A stretch of 64,000 nucleotides of DNA from Ptiloglossa arizonensis (lineage: Eukaryota > Arthropoda > Insecta > Hymenoptera > Colletidae). A model generated the notes under the pieces. The model made no database searches. It worked only from the letters and a program-made list of their open reading frames with translations, and was not told the DNA's origin. The stretch is from the NCBI RefSeq assembly GCF_051014685.1, contig NW_027478539.1, positions 930,001 to 994,000 on the forward strand, given 5' to 3'. How positions within the stretch are numbered: the first letter of the stretch is position 1; each line of letters opens with the position of its first letter. This document shows positions 35,861 to 48,456 of the stretch, piece by piece. A program made the position numbers and the translations under genes.

Positions 35861-36909
35861 AGTTTCTCAACCGTTTCTTACCTCCAAACTGCCATATCTC
35901 GCGAACGGATTGACCAATCCGCAAAATTTCTGTTGCATCTGAAAGTAGAAAGTCGCCCGATTGCAACGGTATGCGTACATTTCCCCTAGACCGTTCTAGT
36001 TATGCTTGTCGAGCATCAGAACTGCGATAATTTTCAGTTTCTCAAGCGTTTCTTACCTCCAAACTGCCATATCTCGCGAACGGATTGACTAATCCGCAAA
36101 ATTTCTGTTGCATCTGAAAGTAGAAACTGGCCCGATTACAACGGTATGCGTACTTTTCCCCTAGGCCGTTGTAGTTATTCGTTTCGAGCATCAGAACTGC
36201 AAAAATGTTGAGTTTCTCAAGCGTTGCTTACCTCCAAACTGCCATATCTCGCGAACGGATTGACCAATCCGCAAAATTTCTGTTTCATCTGAAAGTAGAA
36301 ACTCGCCCGAGTACAACGGTATGCGTACTTTTCCCCTAGGCCGTTCTGGTTATTCGTTTCGAGCATCAGAACTGTGAAAATTTGGGTTTCTCAACCGTTT
36401 CTTACCTCCAAACTGCCATATCTCGCGAACGGATTGACCAATCCTCAAAATTTCTGTTGCATCTGAAAGTAGAAACTCGCCCGATTACAACGGTATGCGT
36501 ACTTTTCCCCTAGTCCGTTCTAGTTATTCGTTTCGAGCATCAGAACTGCGAAAATTTTGAGTTTCTCAAGCGTTTCTTACCTCCAAACTGCCATATCTCG
36601 CGAACGGATTGACCAATCCGCAAAATTTCTGTTGCATCTGAAAGTAGAAACTCGCCCGATTACAACGGTATGCGTACTTTTCCCCTAGGCCGTTGTAGTT
36701 ATACGTTTCGAGCATGAGAACTGCGAAAATTTTGGGTTTCCCAAGCGTTGCTTACCTCCAAACTGCCATATCTCGCGAACGGATAGACCAATCCGCAAAA
36801 TTTCTGTTTCATCTGAAAGTAGAAACTCGCCCGAGTACAACGGTATGCGTACTTTTCCCCTAGGCCGTTCTGGTTATTCGTTTCGAGCATCAGAACTGTG
36901 AAAATTTTG
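35861..36909 (+). repeat. 6-monomer block Y-Z-O-P-Q-O, copy 3
   Basis: Same type order as 31497 and 34297. The Y head (aaccg, gattgcaacgg) is as in copy 1, while the aaatttgggtttctc junction at about 36381 is shared with copy 2 (about 34817), so copies 2 and 3 inherited that one-base loss from a common source. The following P monomer (36910) has its own loss (ttttccctag). Confidence 0.82.
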
Positions 36910-37607
36910 AGTTTCTCAACCGTTTCTTACCTCCAAACTGCCATATCTCGCGAACGGATTGACCAATCCTCAAAATTTCTGTTGCATCTGAAAGTAGAAA
37001 CTCGCCCGATTACAACGGTATGCGTACTTTTCCCTAGTCCGTTCTAGTTATTCGTTTCGAGCATCAGAACTGCGAAAATTTTGAGTTTCTCAAGCGTTTC
37101 TTACCTCCAAACTGCCATATCTCGCGAACGGATTGACCAATCCGCAAAATTTCTGTTGCATCTGAAAGTAGAATCTCGCCCGATTACAACGGTATGCGTA
37201 CTTTTCCCCTAGGCCGTTGTAGTTATTCGTTTCGAGCATGAGAACTGCGAAAATTTTGGGTTTCTCAAGCGTTGCTTACCTCCAAACTGCCATATCTCGC
37301 GAACGGATTGACCAATCCGCAAAATTTCTGTTGCATCTGAAAGTAGAAACTCGCCCGATTTCAACGGTATGCTTACTTATCCCTAGGCCGTTCTGGTTAT
37401 TCGTTTCGAGCATCAGAACTGTGAAAATTTTGAGTTTCTCAACCGTTTCTTACCTCCAAACTACCATATCTCGCGAACGGATTGACCAATCCGCAAAATT
37501 TCTGTTGCATCTGAAAGTAGAAACTCGCCCGATTACAACGGTATGCGTACTTTTCCCCTAGGCCGTTCTAGTTATTCGTTTCGAGCATCAGAACTGCGAA
37601 AATTTTG

Positions 37608-39006
37608 AGTTTCTCAAGCGTTTCTTAGCTCCAAACTGCCATATCTCGCGAACGGATTGACCAATCCGCAAAATTTCTGTTGCATCTGAAAGTAGAAACT
37701 CGCCCGATTACAACGGTATGCGTACTTTTCCCCTAGGCCGTTCTAGTTATTCGTTTCGAGCATCAGAACTGCAAAAATGATGAGTTTCTCAAGCGTTTCT
37801 TACCTACAAACTGCCATATCTCGCGAACGGATTGACCAATCCGCAAAATTTCTGTTGCATCTGAAAGTAGAAAGTCGCCCGATTACAACGGTATGCGTAC
37901 TTTTCCCCTAGACCGTTCTAGTTATGCTTGTCGAGCATCAGAACTGCGAAAATTTTGAGTTTCTCAAGCGTTTCTTTCCTCCAAACTGCCATATCTCGCG
38001 AACGGATTGACTAATCCGCAAAATTTCTGTTGCATCTGACAGTAGAAACTCGCCCGATTACAACGGTATGCGTACTTTTCTCCTAGGCCGTTCTAGTTAT
38101 TCGTTTCGAGCATCAGAACTGCGAAAATTTTGAGTTTCTCAAGCGTTTCTTACCTCCAAACTGCCATATCTCGCGACCGGATTGACCAATCCACAAAATT
38201 TCTGTTGCATCTGAAAGTAGAAACTCGCCCGATTACAACGGTATGCGTACTTTTCTCCTAGGCCGTTGTAGTTATACGTTTCGAGCATGAGAACTGCGAA
38301 AATTTTGGGTTTCCCAAGCGTTGCTTACCTCCAAACTGCCATATCTCGCGAACGGATTGACCAATCCGCAAAATTTCTGTTGCATCTGAAAGTAGAAACT
38401 CGCCGGAGTACAACGGTATGCGTACTTTTCCCCTAGGCCGTTCTGGTTATTCGTTTCAAGCATCAGAACTGTGAAAATTTTGAGTTTCTCAACCGTTTCT
38501 TACCTCCAAACTGCCATATCTCGCGAACGGATTGACCAATCCTCAAAATTTCTGTTGCATCTGAAAGTAGAAACTCGCCCGATTACAACGGTATGCGTAC
38601 TTTTCCCCTAGTCCGTTCTAGTTATTCGTTTCGAGCATCAGAACTGCGAAAATTTTGAGTTTCTCAAGCGTTTCTTACCTCCAAACTCTAATATCTCGCG
38701 AACGGATTGACCAATCCGCAAAATTTCTGTTGCACCTGAAAGTAGAAACTCGCCCGATTACAACGGTATGCGTACTTTTCCCCTAGGCCGTTCTAGTTAT
38801 TCGTTTCGAGCATCAGAACTGCAAAAATGTTGAGTTTCTCAAGCGTTTCTTACCTACACACTGCCATATCTCGCGAACGGATTGACCAATCCGCAAAATT
38901 TCTGTTGCATCTGAAAGTAGAAGTCGCCCGATTACAACGGTATGCGTACTTTTCCCCTAGACCGTTCTAGTTATGCTTGTCGAGCATCAGAACTGCGAAA
39001 ATTTTG
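37608..39006 (+). repeat. Flank of copy 3: K-L-T4-N-O-P-K-L block (8 monomers)
   Basis: Counterpart of 28172-29221, including aaaaatgatg at the end of the first K and actctaatatc in the later K (38658). It differs by an O-P pair at 38308-38657. The O has gccggagta, unlike the usual gcccgagta. The last L (38833) is one base short (gtagaagtcg). Upstream, I- and D-type monomers (37259, 37433) match those at 27822 and 27997, so the shared tract probably starts earlier. Confidence 0.82.
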
Positions 39007-40931
39007 AGTTTCTCAAGCGTTTCTTACCTCCAAACTGCCATATCTCGCGAACGGATTGACTAATCCGCAAAATTTCTGTTGCATCTGACAGTAGAAACTC
39101 GCCCGATTAGAACGGTATGCGTACTTTTCTCCTAGGCCGTTCTAGTTATTCGTTTCGAGCATCAGAACTGCGAAAATTTTGAGTTTCTCAAGCGTTTCTT
39201 ACCTCCAAACTGCCATATCTCGCGAACGGATTGACCAATCCGCAAAGTTTCTGTTGCATCTGAAAGTAGAAACTCGCCCGATTACAACGGTATGCGTACT
39301 TTTCCCCTACTCCGTTCTAGTTATTCGTTTCGAGCATCAGAACTGCGAAAATTTTGAGTTTCTCAAGCGTTTCTTACCTCGAAACTGCCATATCTCGCGA
39401 ACGGATTGACCCATCCGCAAAATTTCTGTCGCATCTGAAAGTAGAAACTCGCCCGATTACAACGGTATGCGTACTTTTCCCCTAGGCCGTTGTAGTTATT
39501 CGTTTCGAGCATGAGAACTGCGAAAATTTTGGGTTTCCCAAGCGTTGCTTACTTCCAAACTGCCATATCTCGCGAACGGTTTGACCAATCCGCAAAATTT
39601 CTGTTGCATCTGAAAGTAGAAACTCGCCCGATTACAACGGTATGCGTACTTTTTCCCTAGGCCGTTCTGGTTATTCGTTTCGAGCATCAGAACTGTGAAA
39701 ATTTTGAGTTTCTCAACCGTTTCTTACCTCCAAACTGCCATATCTCGCGAACGGATTGACCAATCCGCAAAATTTCTGTTGCATCTGAAAGTAGAAACTC
39801 GCCCGATTACAACGGTATGCGTACTTTTCCCCTTGTCCGTTCTAGTTATTCGTTTCGAGCATCAGAACTGTGAAAATTTTGAGTTTCTCAAGCGTTTCTT
39901 ACCTCCAAACTGCCATATCTCGCGAACGGATTGACCAATCCGCAAAATTTCTGTTGCATCTGAAAGTAGAAACTCGCCCGATTACAACGGTAGGCGTACT
40001 TTTCCCCTAGGCCGTTGTAGTTATTCGTTTCGAGCATGAGAACTTCGAAAATTTTGTGTTTCTCAAGCGTTGCTTACCTCCAAACTGCCATATCTCGCGA
40101 ACGGATTGACCGATCCGCAAAATTCCTTTTGCATCTGAAAGTAGAAACTCGCCCGATTACAACGGTATGCGTACTTTTCTCCTAGGCCGTTGTAGTTATA
40201 CGTTTCGAGCATGAGAACTGCGAAAATTTTGGGTTTCCCAAGCGTTGCTTACCTCCAAACTGCCATATCTCGCGAACGGATTGACCAATCCGCAAAATTT
40301 CTGTTGCATCTGAAAGTAGAAACTCGCCCGAGTACAACGGTATGCGTACTTTTCCCCTAGGCCGTTCTGGTTATTCGTTTCAAGCATCAGAACTGTGAAA
40401 ATTTTGAGTTTCTCAACCGTTTCTTACCTCCAAACTGCCATATCTCGCGAACGGATTGACCAATCCTCAAAATTTCTGTTGCATCTGAAAGTAGAAACTC
40501 GCCCGATTACAACGGTATGCGTACTTTTCCCCTAGTCCGTTCTAGTTATTCGTTTCGAGCATCAGAACTGCGAAAATTTTGAGTTTCTCAAGCGTTTCTT
40601 ACCTCCAAACTGCCATATCTCGCGAACGGATTGACCAATCCGCAAAATTTCTGTTGCATCTGAAAGTAGAAACTCGCCCGATTACAACGGTATGCGTACT
40701 TTTCCCCTAGGCCGTTCTAGTTATTCGTTTCGAGCATCAGAACTGCAAAAATGTTGAGTTTCTCATGCGTTTCTTACCTACAAACTGCCATATCTCGCGA
40801 ACGGATTGACCAATCCGCAAAATTTCTGTTGCATCGGAAAGTAGAAAGTCGCCCGATTACAACGGTATGCGTACTTTTCCCCTAGACCGTTCTAGTTATG
40901 CTTGTCGAGCATCAGAACTGCGAAAATTTTG
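39007..40931 (+). repeat. 11-monomer HOR, copy 3 (1,925 bp)
   Basis: Order T5-R-S-U-V-W-X-O-P-K-L, the same as 29222-31146 at an offset of 9,785 bases. Private changes are cctcgaaac, gacccatcc and ctgtcgcatc in the S monomer at 39357, and ctcatgcg and catcggaaag in the L monomer at 40757. Immediately downstream a shortened unit starts (T5'-R-S-U-V' at 40932-41806). Confidence 0.87.
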
Positions 40932-41631
40932 AGATTCTCAAGCGTTTCTTACCTCCAAACTGCCATATCTCGCGAACGGATTGACTAATCCGCAAAATTT
41001 CTGTTGCATCTGACAGTAGAAACTCGCCCGATTAGAACGGTATGCGTACTTTTCTCCTAGGCCGTTCTAGTTATTCGTTTCGAGCATCAGAACTGCGAAA
41101 ATTTTGAGTTTCTCAAGCGTTTCTTACCTCCAAACTGCCATATCTCGCGAACGGATTGACCAATCCGCAAAGTTTCTGTTGCATCTGAAAGTAGAAACTC
41201 GCCCGATTACAACGGTATGCGTACTTTTCCCCTACTCCGTTCTAGTTATTCGTTTCGAGCATCAGAACTGCGAAAATTTTGAGTTTCTCAAGCGTTTCTT
41301 ACCTCCAAACTGCCATATCTCGCGAACGGATTGACCAATCCGCAAAATTTCTGTTGCATCTGAAAGTAGAAACTCGCCCGATTACAACGGTATGCGTACT
41401 TTTCACCTAGGCCGTTGTAGTTATTCGTTTCGAGCATGAGAACTGCGAAAATTTTGGGTTTCCCAAGCGTTGCTTACTTCCAAACTGCCATATCTCGCGA
41501 ACGGTTTGACCAATCCGCAAAATTTCTGTTGCATCTGAAAGTAGAAACTCGCCCGATTACAACGGTATGCGTACTTTTTCCCTAGGCCGTTCTGGTTATT
41601 CGTTTCGAGCATCAGAAATGTGAAAATTTTG

Positions 41632-42856
41632 AGTTTCTCAAACGTTTCTTACCTCCAAACTGCCATATCTCGCGAACGGATTGACCAATCCGCAAAATTT
41701 CTGTTGCATCTGAAAGTAGAAACTCGCCCGATTACAACGGTATGCGTACTTTTCCCCTTGTCCGTTCTAGTTATTCGTTTCGAGCATCAGAACTGTGAAA
41801 ATTTTGAGTTTCTCAAGCGTTTCTTACCTCCAAACTGCCATATCTCGCGAACGGATTGACCAATCCGCAAAATTTCTGTTGCATCTGAAAGTAGAAACTC
41901 GCCCGATTACAACGGTAGGCGTACTTTTCCCCTAGACCGTTCTAGTTATGCTTGTCGAGCATCAGAACTGTGAAAATTTTGAGTTTCTCAACCGTTTCTT
42001 ACCTCCAAACTGCCATATCTCGCGAACGGATTGACCAATCCGCAAAATTTCTGTTGCATCTGAAAGTAGAAAGTCGCCCGATTGCAACGGTAGGCGTACA
42101 TTTCCCCTAGACCGTTCTAGTTATGCTTGTCGAGCATCAGAACTGCGATAATTTTCAGTTTCTCAAGCGTTTCTTACCTCCAAACCTCCATATCTCGCGA
42201 ACGGATTGACTAATCCGCAAAATTTCTGTTGCATCTGAAAGTAGAAACTCGCCCGATTACAACGGTATGCGTACTTTTCCCCTAGGCCGTTGTAGTTATT
42301 CGTTTCGAGCATCAGAACTGCAAAAATGTTGAGTTTCTCAAGCGTTTCTTACCTACAAACTGCCATATCTCGCGAACGGATTGACCAATCCGCAAAATTT
42401 CTGTTGCATCTGAAAGTAGAAACTCGCCCGATTACAACGGTATGCGTACTTTTCCCCTAGGCCGTTGTAGTTATACGTTTCGAGCATGAGAACTGCGAAA
42501 ATTTTGTGTTTCCCAAGCGTTGCTTACCTCCAAACTGCCATATCTCGCGAACGGATTGACCAAACCGCAAAATTTCTGTTGCATCTGAAAGTAGAAACTC
42601 GCCCGATTACAACCGTATGCGTACTTTTCCCCTAGGCCGTTCTAGTTATTCGTTTCGAGCATCAGAACTGCGAAAATGTTGAGTTTCTCGAGCGTTTCTT
42701 ACCTACAAACTGCCATATCTCGCGAACGGATTAACCAATCCGCAAAATTTCTGTTGCATCTGAAAGTAGAAACTCGCCCGATTACAACGGTATGCGTACT
42801 TTTTCCCTAGGCCGTTCTGGTTATTCGTTTCGAGCATCAGAAATGTGAAAATTTTG
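41632..42856 (+). repeat. 7-monomer HOR (1,225 bp), copy 1
   Basis: Order V'-W'-Y-Z'-E'-F'-G'. V' has caaacg and ccccttgtccg. W' has ggtaggcg with ctagaccg. Y has gattgcaacggtaggcg and gataattttc. Z' has caaacctcc. E' has ttacctac and gttgtag-ttatacg. F' has gtgtttccc, gaccaaacc and caaccg. G' has ctcgag and gattaacc. Agreement with 42857-44081 is base for base as far as I read, until about 42797, where the tails separate (tttttccctaggcc here, ttttcccctagacc there). Confidence 0.9.
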
Positions 42857-44081
42857 AGTTTCTCAAACGTTTCTTACCTCCAAACTGCCATATCTCGCGA
42901 ACGGATTGACCAATCCGCAAAATTTCTGTTGCATCTGAAAGTAGAAACTCGCCCGATTACAACGGTATGCGTACTTTTCCCCTTGTCCGTTCTAGTTATT
43001 CGTTTCGAGCATCAGAACTGTGAAAATTTTGAGTTTCTCAAGCGTTTCTTACCTCCAAACTGCCATATCTCGCGAACGGATTGACCAATCCGCAAAATTT
43101 CTGTTGCATCTGAAAGTAGAAACTCGCCCGATTACAACGGTAGGCGTACTTTTCCCCTAGACCGTTCTAGTTATGCTTGTCGAGCATCAGAACTGTGAAA
43201 ATTTTGAGTTTCTCAACCGTTTCTTACCTCCAAACTGCCATATCTCGCGAACGGATTGACCAATCCGCAAAATTTCTGTTGCATCTGAAAGTAGAAAGTC
43301 GCCCGATTGCAACGGTAGGCGTACATTTCCCCTAGACCGTTCTAGTTATGCTTGTCGAGCATCAGAACTGCGATAATTTTCAGTTTCTCAAGCGTTTCTT
43401 ACCTCCAAACCTCCATATCTCGCGAACGGATTGACTAATCCGCAAAATTTCTGTTGCATCTGAAAGTAGAAACTCGCCCGATTACAACGGTATGCGTACT
43501 TTTCCCCTAGGCCGTTGTAGTTATTCGTTTCGAGCATCAGAACTGCAAAAATGTTGAGTTTCTCAAGCGTTTCTTACCTACAAACTGCCATATCTCGCGA
43601 ACGGATTGACCAATCCGCAAAATTTCTGTTGCATCTGAAAGTAGAAACTCGCCCGATTACAACGGTATGCGTACTTTTCCCCTAGGCCGTTGTAGTTATA
43701 CGTTTCGAGCATGAGAACTGCGAAAATTTTGTGTTTCCCAAGCGTTGCTTACCTCCAAACTGCCATATCTCGCGAACGGATTGACCAAACCGCAAAATTT
43801 CTGTTGCATCTGAAAGTAGAAACTCGCCCGATTACAACCGTATGCGTACTTTTCCCCTAGGCCGTTCTAGTTATTCGTTTCGAGCATCAGAACTGCGAAA
43901 ATGTTGAGTTTCTCGAGCGTTTCTTACCTACAAACTGCCATATCTCGCGAACGGATTAACCAATCCGCAAAATTTCTGTTGCATCTGAAAGTAGAAACTC
44001 GCCCGATTACAACGGTATGCGTACTTTTCCCCTAGACCGTTCTAGTTATGCTTGTCGAGCATCAGAACTGTGAAAATTTTG
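42857..44081 (+). repeat. 7-monomer HOR (1,225 bp), copy 2
   Basis: Direct tandem partner of 41632-42856, with even its entry junction shared: agaaatgtg at about 41615 and 42840 instead of the usual agaactgtg. Its exit leads to a B-type monomer (acatccaaattgcc, 44082). The Y-to-B part (43207-44256) recurs at 45307-46356, 2,100 bases further on, with caaacctcc replaced by caaactgcc. Confidence 0.9.
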
Positions 44082-47000
44082 AGTTTCTCAAGCGTTTCTT
44101 ACATCCAAATTGCCATATCTCGCGAACGGATTGACCAGTCCGCAAAATTTCTGTTGCATCTGAAAGTAGAAACTCGCCCGATTACAACGGTATGCGTACT
44201 TTTCCCCTAGGCCGTTGTAGTTATTCGTTTCGAGCATGAGAACTGCGAAAATTTTGGGTTTCTCAAGCGTTGCTTACCTCCAAACTGCCATATCTCGCGA
44301 ACGGATTGACCAATCCGCAAAATTTCTGTTGCATCTGAAAGTAGAAAGTCGCCCGATTACAACGGTATGCGTACTTTTCCCCTAGGCCGTTCTGGTTATT
44401 CGTTTCGAGCATCAGAACTGTGAAAATGTTGAGTTTCTCGAGCGTTTCTTACCTACAAACTGCCATATCTCGCGAACGGATTAACCAATCCGCAAAATTT
44501 CTGTTGCATCTGAAAGTAGAAACTCGCCCGATTACAACGGTATGCGTACTTTTCCCCTAGACCGTTCTAGTTATGCTTGTCGAGCATCAGAACTGTGAAA
44601 ATTTTGAGTTTCTCAAGCGTTTCTTACATCCAAACTGCCATATCTCGCGAACGGATTGACTAATCCGCAAAATTTCTGTTGCATCTGACAGTAGAAACTC
44701 GCCCGATTAGAACGGTATGCGTACTTTTCTCCTAGGCCGTTCTAGTTATTCGTTTCGAGCATCAGAACTGCGAAAATTTTGAGTTTCTCAAGCGTTTCTT
44801 ACCTCCAAACTGCCATATCTCGCGAACGGATTGACCAATCCGCAAAGTTTCTGTTGCATCTGAAAGTAGAAACTCGCCCGATTACAACGGTATGCGTACT
44901 TTTCCCCTACTCCGTTCTAGTTATTCGTTTCGAGCATCAGAACTGCGAAAATTTTGAGTTTCTCAAGCGTTTCTTACCTCCAAACTGCCATATCTCGCGA
45001 ACGGATTGACCAATCCGCAAAATTTCTGTTGCATCTGAAAGTAGAAACTCGCCCGATTACAACGGTATGCGTACTTTTCCCCTAGGCCGTTGTAGTTATT
45101 CGTTTCGAGCATGAGAACTTCGAAAATTTTGAGTTTCTCAAGCGTTGCTTACCTCCAAACTGCCATATCTCGCGAACGGACTGACCGATCCGCAAAATTC
45201 CTGTTGCATCTGAAAGTAGAAACTCGCCCGATTACAACGGTATGCGTACTTTTCCCCTAGACCGTTCTAGTTATGCTTGTCGAGCATCAGAACTGTGAAA
45301 ATTTTGAGTTTCTCAACCGTTTCTTACCTCCAAACTGCCATATCTCGCGAACGGATTGACCAATCCGCAAAATTTCTGTTGCATCTGAAAGTAGAAAGTC
45401 GCCCGATTGCAACGGTATGCGTACATTTCCCCTAGACCGTTCTAGTTATGCTTGTCGAGCATCAGAACTGCGATAATTTTCAGTTTCTCAAGCGTTTCTT
45501 ACCTCCAAACTGCCATATCTCGCGAACGGATTGACTAATCCGCAAAATTTCTGTTGCATCTGAAAGTAGAAACTCGCCCGATTACAACGGTATGCGTACT
45601 TTTCCCCTAGGCCGTTGTAGTTATTCGTTTCGAGCATCAGAACTGCAAAAATGTTGAGTTTCTCAAGCGTTTCTTACCTACAAACTGCCATATCTCGCGA
45701 ACGGATTGACCAATCCGCAAAATTTCTGTTGCATCTGAAAGTAAAAACTCGCCCGATTACAACGGTATGCGTACTTTTCCCCTAGGCCGTTGTAGTTATA
45801 CGTTTCGAGCATGAGAACTGCGAAAATTTTGTGTTTCCCAAGCGTTGCTTACCTCCAAACTGCCATATCTCGCGAACGGATTGACCAAACCGCAAAATTT
45901 CTGTTGCATCTGAAAGTAGAAACTCGCCCGATTACAACCGTATGCGTACTTTTCCCCTAGGCCGTTCTAGTTATTCGTTTCGAGCATCAGAACTGCGAAA
46001 ATGTTGAGTTTCTCGAGCGTTTCTTACCTACAAACTGCCATATCTCGCGAACGGATTAACCAATCCGCAAAATTTCTGTTGCATCTGAAAGTAGAAACTC
46101 GCCCGATTACAACGGTATGCGTACTTTTCCCCTAGACCGTTCTAGTTATGCTTGTCGAGCATCAGAACTGTGAAAATTTTGAGTTTCTCAAGCGTTTCTT
46201 ACATCCAAATTGCCATATCTCGCGAACGGATTGACCAGTCTGCAAAATTTCTGTTGCATCTGAAAGTAGAAACTCGCCCGATTACAACGGTATGCGTACT
46301 TTTCCCCTAGGCCGTTGTAGTTATTCGTTTCGAGCATGAGAACTGCGAAAATTTTGGGTTTCTCAAGCGTTGCTTACCTCCAAACTGCCATATCTCGCGA
46401 ACGGATTGACCAATCCGCAAAATTTCTGTTGCATCTGAAAGTAGAAAGTCGCCCGATTACAACGGTATGCGTACTTTTCCCCTAGGCCGTTCTGGTTATT
46501 CGTTTCGAGCATCAGAACTGTGAAAATTTTGAGTTTCTCAAGCGTTTCTTACCTCCAAACTGCCATATCTCGCGAACGGATTGACCAATCCGCAAAATTT
46601 CTGTTGCATCTGAGAGTAGAAACTCGCCCGATTACAACGGTATGCGTACTTTTCCCCTAGTCCGTTCTAGTTATTCGTTTCGAGCATCAGAACTGCAAAA
46701 ATGTTGAGTTTCTCAAGCGTTTCTTACCTACAAACTGCAATATCTCGCGAACGGATTGACCAATCCGCAAAATTTCTGTTGCATCTGAAAGTAGATAGTC
46801 GCCCGATTACAACGGTATGCGTACTTTTCCCCTAGGCCGTTGTAGTTATTCGTTTCGAGCATGAGAACTGCGAAAATTTTGGGTTTCTCAAGCGTTGCTT
46901 ACCTCCAAACTGCCATATCTCGCGAACGGATTGACCGATCCGCAAAATTCCTGTTGCATCTGAAAGTAGAAACTCGCCCGATTACAACGGTATGCGTACT

Positions 47001-47581
47001 TTTCCCCTAGACCGTTCTAGTTATGCTTGTCGAGCATCAGAACTGTGAAAATTTTGAGTTTCTCAACCGTTTCTTACCTCCAAACTGCCATATCACGCGA
47101 ACGGATTGACCAATCCGCAAAATTTCTGTTGCATCTGAAAGTAGAAAGTCGCCCGATTACAACGGTATGCGTACTTTTCCCCTAGGCCGTTCTAGTTATT
47201 CGTTTCGAGCATCAGAACTGCAAAAATGTTGAGTTTCTCAAGCGTTTCTTACCTACAAACTGCAATATCTCGCGAACGGATTGACCAATCCGCAAAATTT
47301 CTGTTGCATCTGAAAGTAGATAGTCGCCCGATTACAACGGTATGCGTACTTTTCCCCTAGACCGTTCTAGTTATGCTTGTCGAGCATCAGAACTGCGAAA
47401 ATTTTGAGTTTCTCAAGCGTTTCTTACCTCCAAACTGCCATATCTCGCGAACGGATTGACCAATCCGCAAAATTTCTGTTGCATCTGAAAGTAGAAACTC
47501 GCCCGATTACAAAGGTATGCGTACTTTTCCCCTAGGCCGTTGTAGTTATTCGTTTCGAGCATGAGAACTTCGAAAATTTTG

Positions 47582-48456
47582 AGTTTCTCAAGCGTTGCTT
47601 ACCTCCAAACTGCCATATCTCGCGAACGGATTGACCGATCCGCAAAATTCCTGTTGCATCTGAAAGTAGAAACTCGCCCGATTACAACGGTATGCGTACT
47701 TTTCCCCTAGACCGTTCTAGTTATGCTTGTCGAGCATCAGAACTGTGAAAATTTTGAGTTTCTCAACCGTTTCTTACCTCCAAACTGCCATATCACGCGA
47801 ACGGATTGACCAATCCGCAAAATTTCTGTTGCATCTGAAAGTAGAAAGTCGCCCGATTGCAACGGTATGCGTACATTTCCCCTAGACCGTTCTAGTTATG
47901 CTTGTCGAGCATCAGAACTGCGATAATTTTGAGTTTCTCAAGCGTTTCTTACCTCCAAACTGCCGTATCTCGCGAACGGATTGACCAATCCGCAAAATTT
48001 CTGTTGCATCTGAAAGTAGAAACTCGCCCGATTACAACGGTATGCGTACTTTTCCCCTAGTCCGTTCTAGTTATTCGTTTCGAGCATCAGAACTGCGAAA
48101 ATTTTGAGTTTCTCAAGCGTTTCTTACCTCCAAACTGCCATATCTCGCGAACGGATTGACCAATCCGCAAAATTTCTGTTGCATCTGAAAGTAGAAAGTC
48201 GCCCGATTACAACGGTATGCGTACTTTTCCCCTAGGCCGTTCTGGTTATTCGTTTCGAGCATCAGAACTGTGAAAATTTTGAGTTTCTCAAGCGTTTCTT
48301 ACCTCCAAACTGCCATATCTCGCGAACGGATTGACCAATCCGCAAAATTTCTGTTGCATCTGAGAGTAGAAACTCGCCCGATTACAACGGTATGCGTACT
48401 TTTCCCCTAGGCCGTTGTAGTTATTCGTTTCGAGCATGAGAACTTCGAAAATTTTG
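47582..48456 (+). repeat. 5-monomer HOR (875 bp), copy 1
   Basis: Order X', Y with catcacgcg, tgccgtatc monomer, aaagtcg monomer with ccgttctgg, gagagtag monomer. Matches 48457-49331 at 875 bases. The tail of the last monomer ends gttgtag and catgagaacttcg here, but ctagaccg and tgtg in copy 2. A third, interrupted run of the same types is at 50382-51081. Confidence 0.85.

Larger units (their letters stand above)
24323..41631 (+). repeat. Domain C: subarray of R/S/U/V/W/X monomer types
   Basis: Marked by R (caaagtttctg and ctactccg), S (gttgtag tail, sometimes ttcacctagg), U (ttacttcc, cggtttgacc, tttttccctagg), V (ccccttgtccg), W (ggtaggcg and catgagaacttcg) and X (gaccgatcc, attccttttgcatc). 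R copies begin at 24498, 26422, 29397, 33597, 39182 and 41107 in this domain, with a further full copy at 44782 and 52132. Blocks of O-P-K-L inherited from domain B are interleaved. A second recurring block (Y-Z-O-P-Q-O) sits at 31497, 34297 and 35861. Confidence 0.8.
41632..46531 (+). repeat. Domain D: 7-monomer HOR zone reusing E/F/G types
   Basis: Domain-A-like E, F and G monomers (gttgtag-ttatacg; gaccaaacc with caaccg; ctcgag) reappear after 28 kb without them, now with private variants (gtgtttccc, gattaacc, caaaatttc rather than caaaagttc). They are embedded between domain-C V/W and Y/Z types. One full R copy is at 44782. Boundaries are approximate. Confidence 0.78.
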
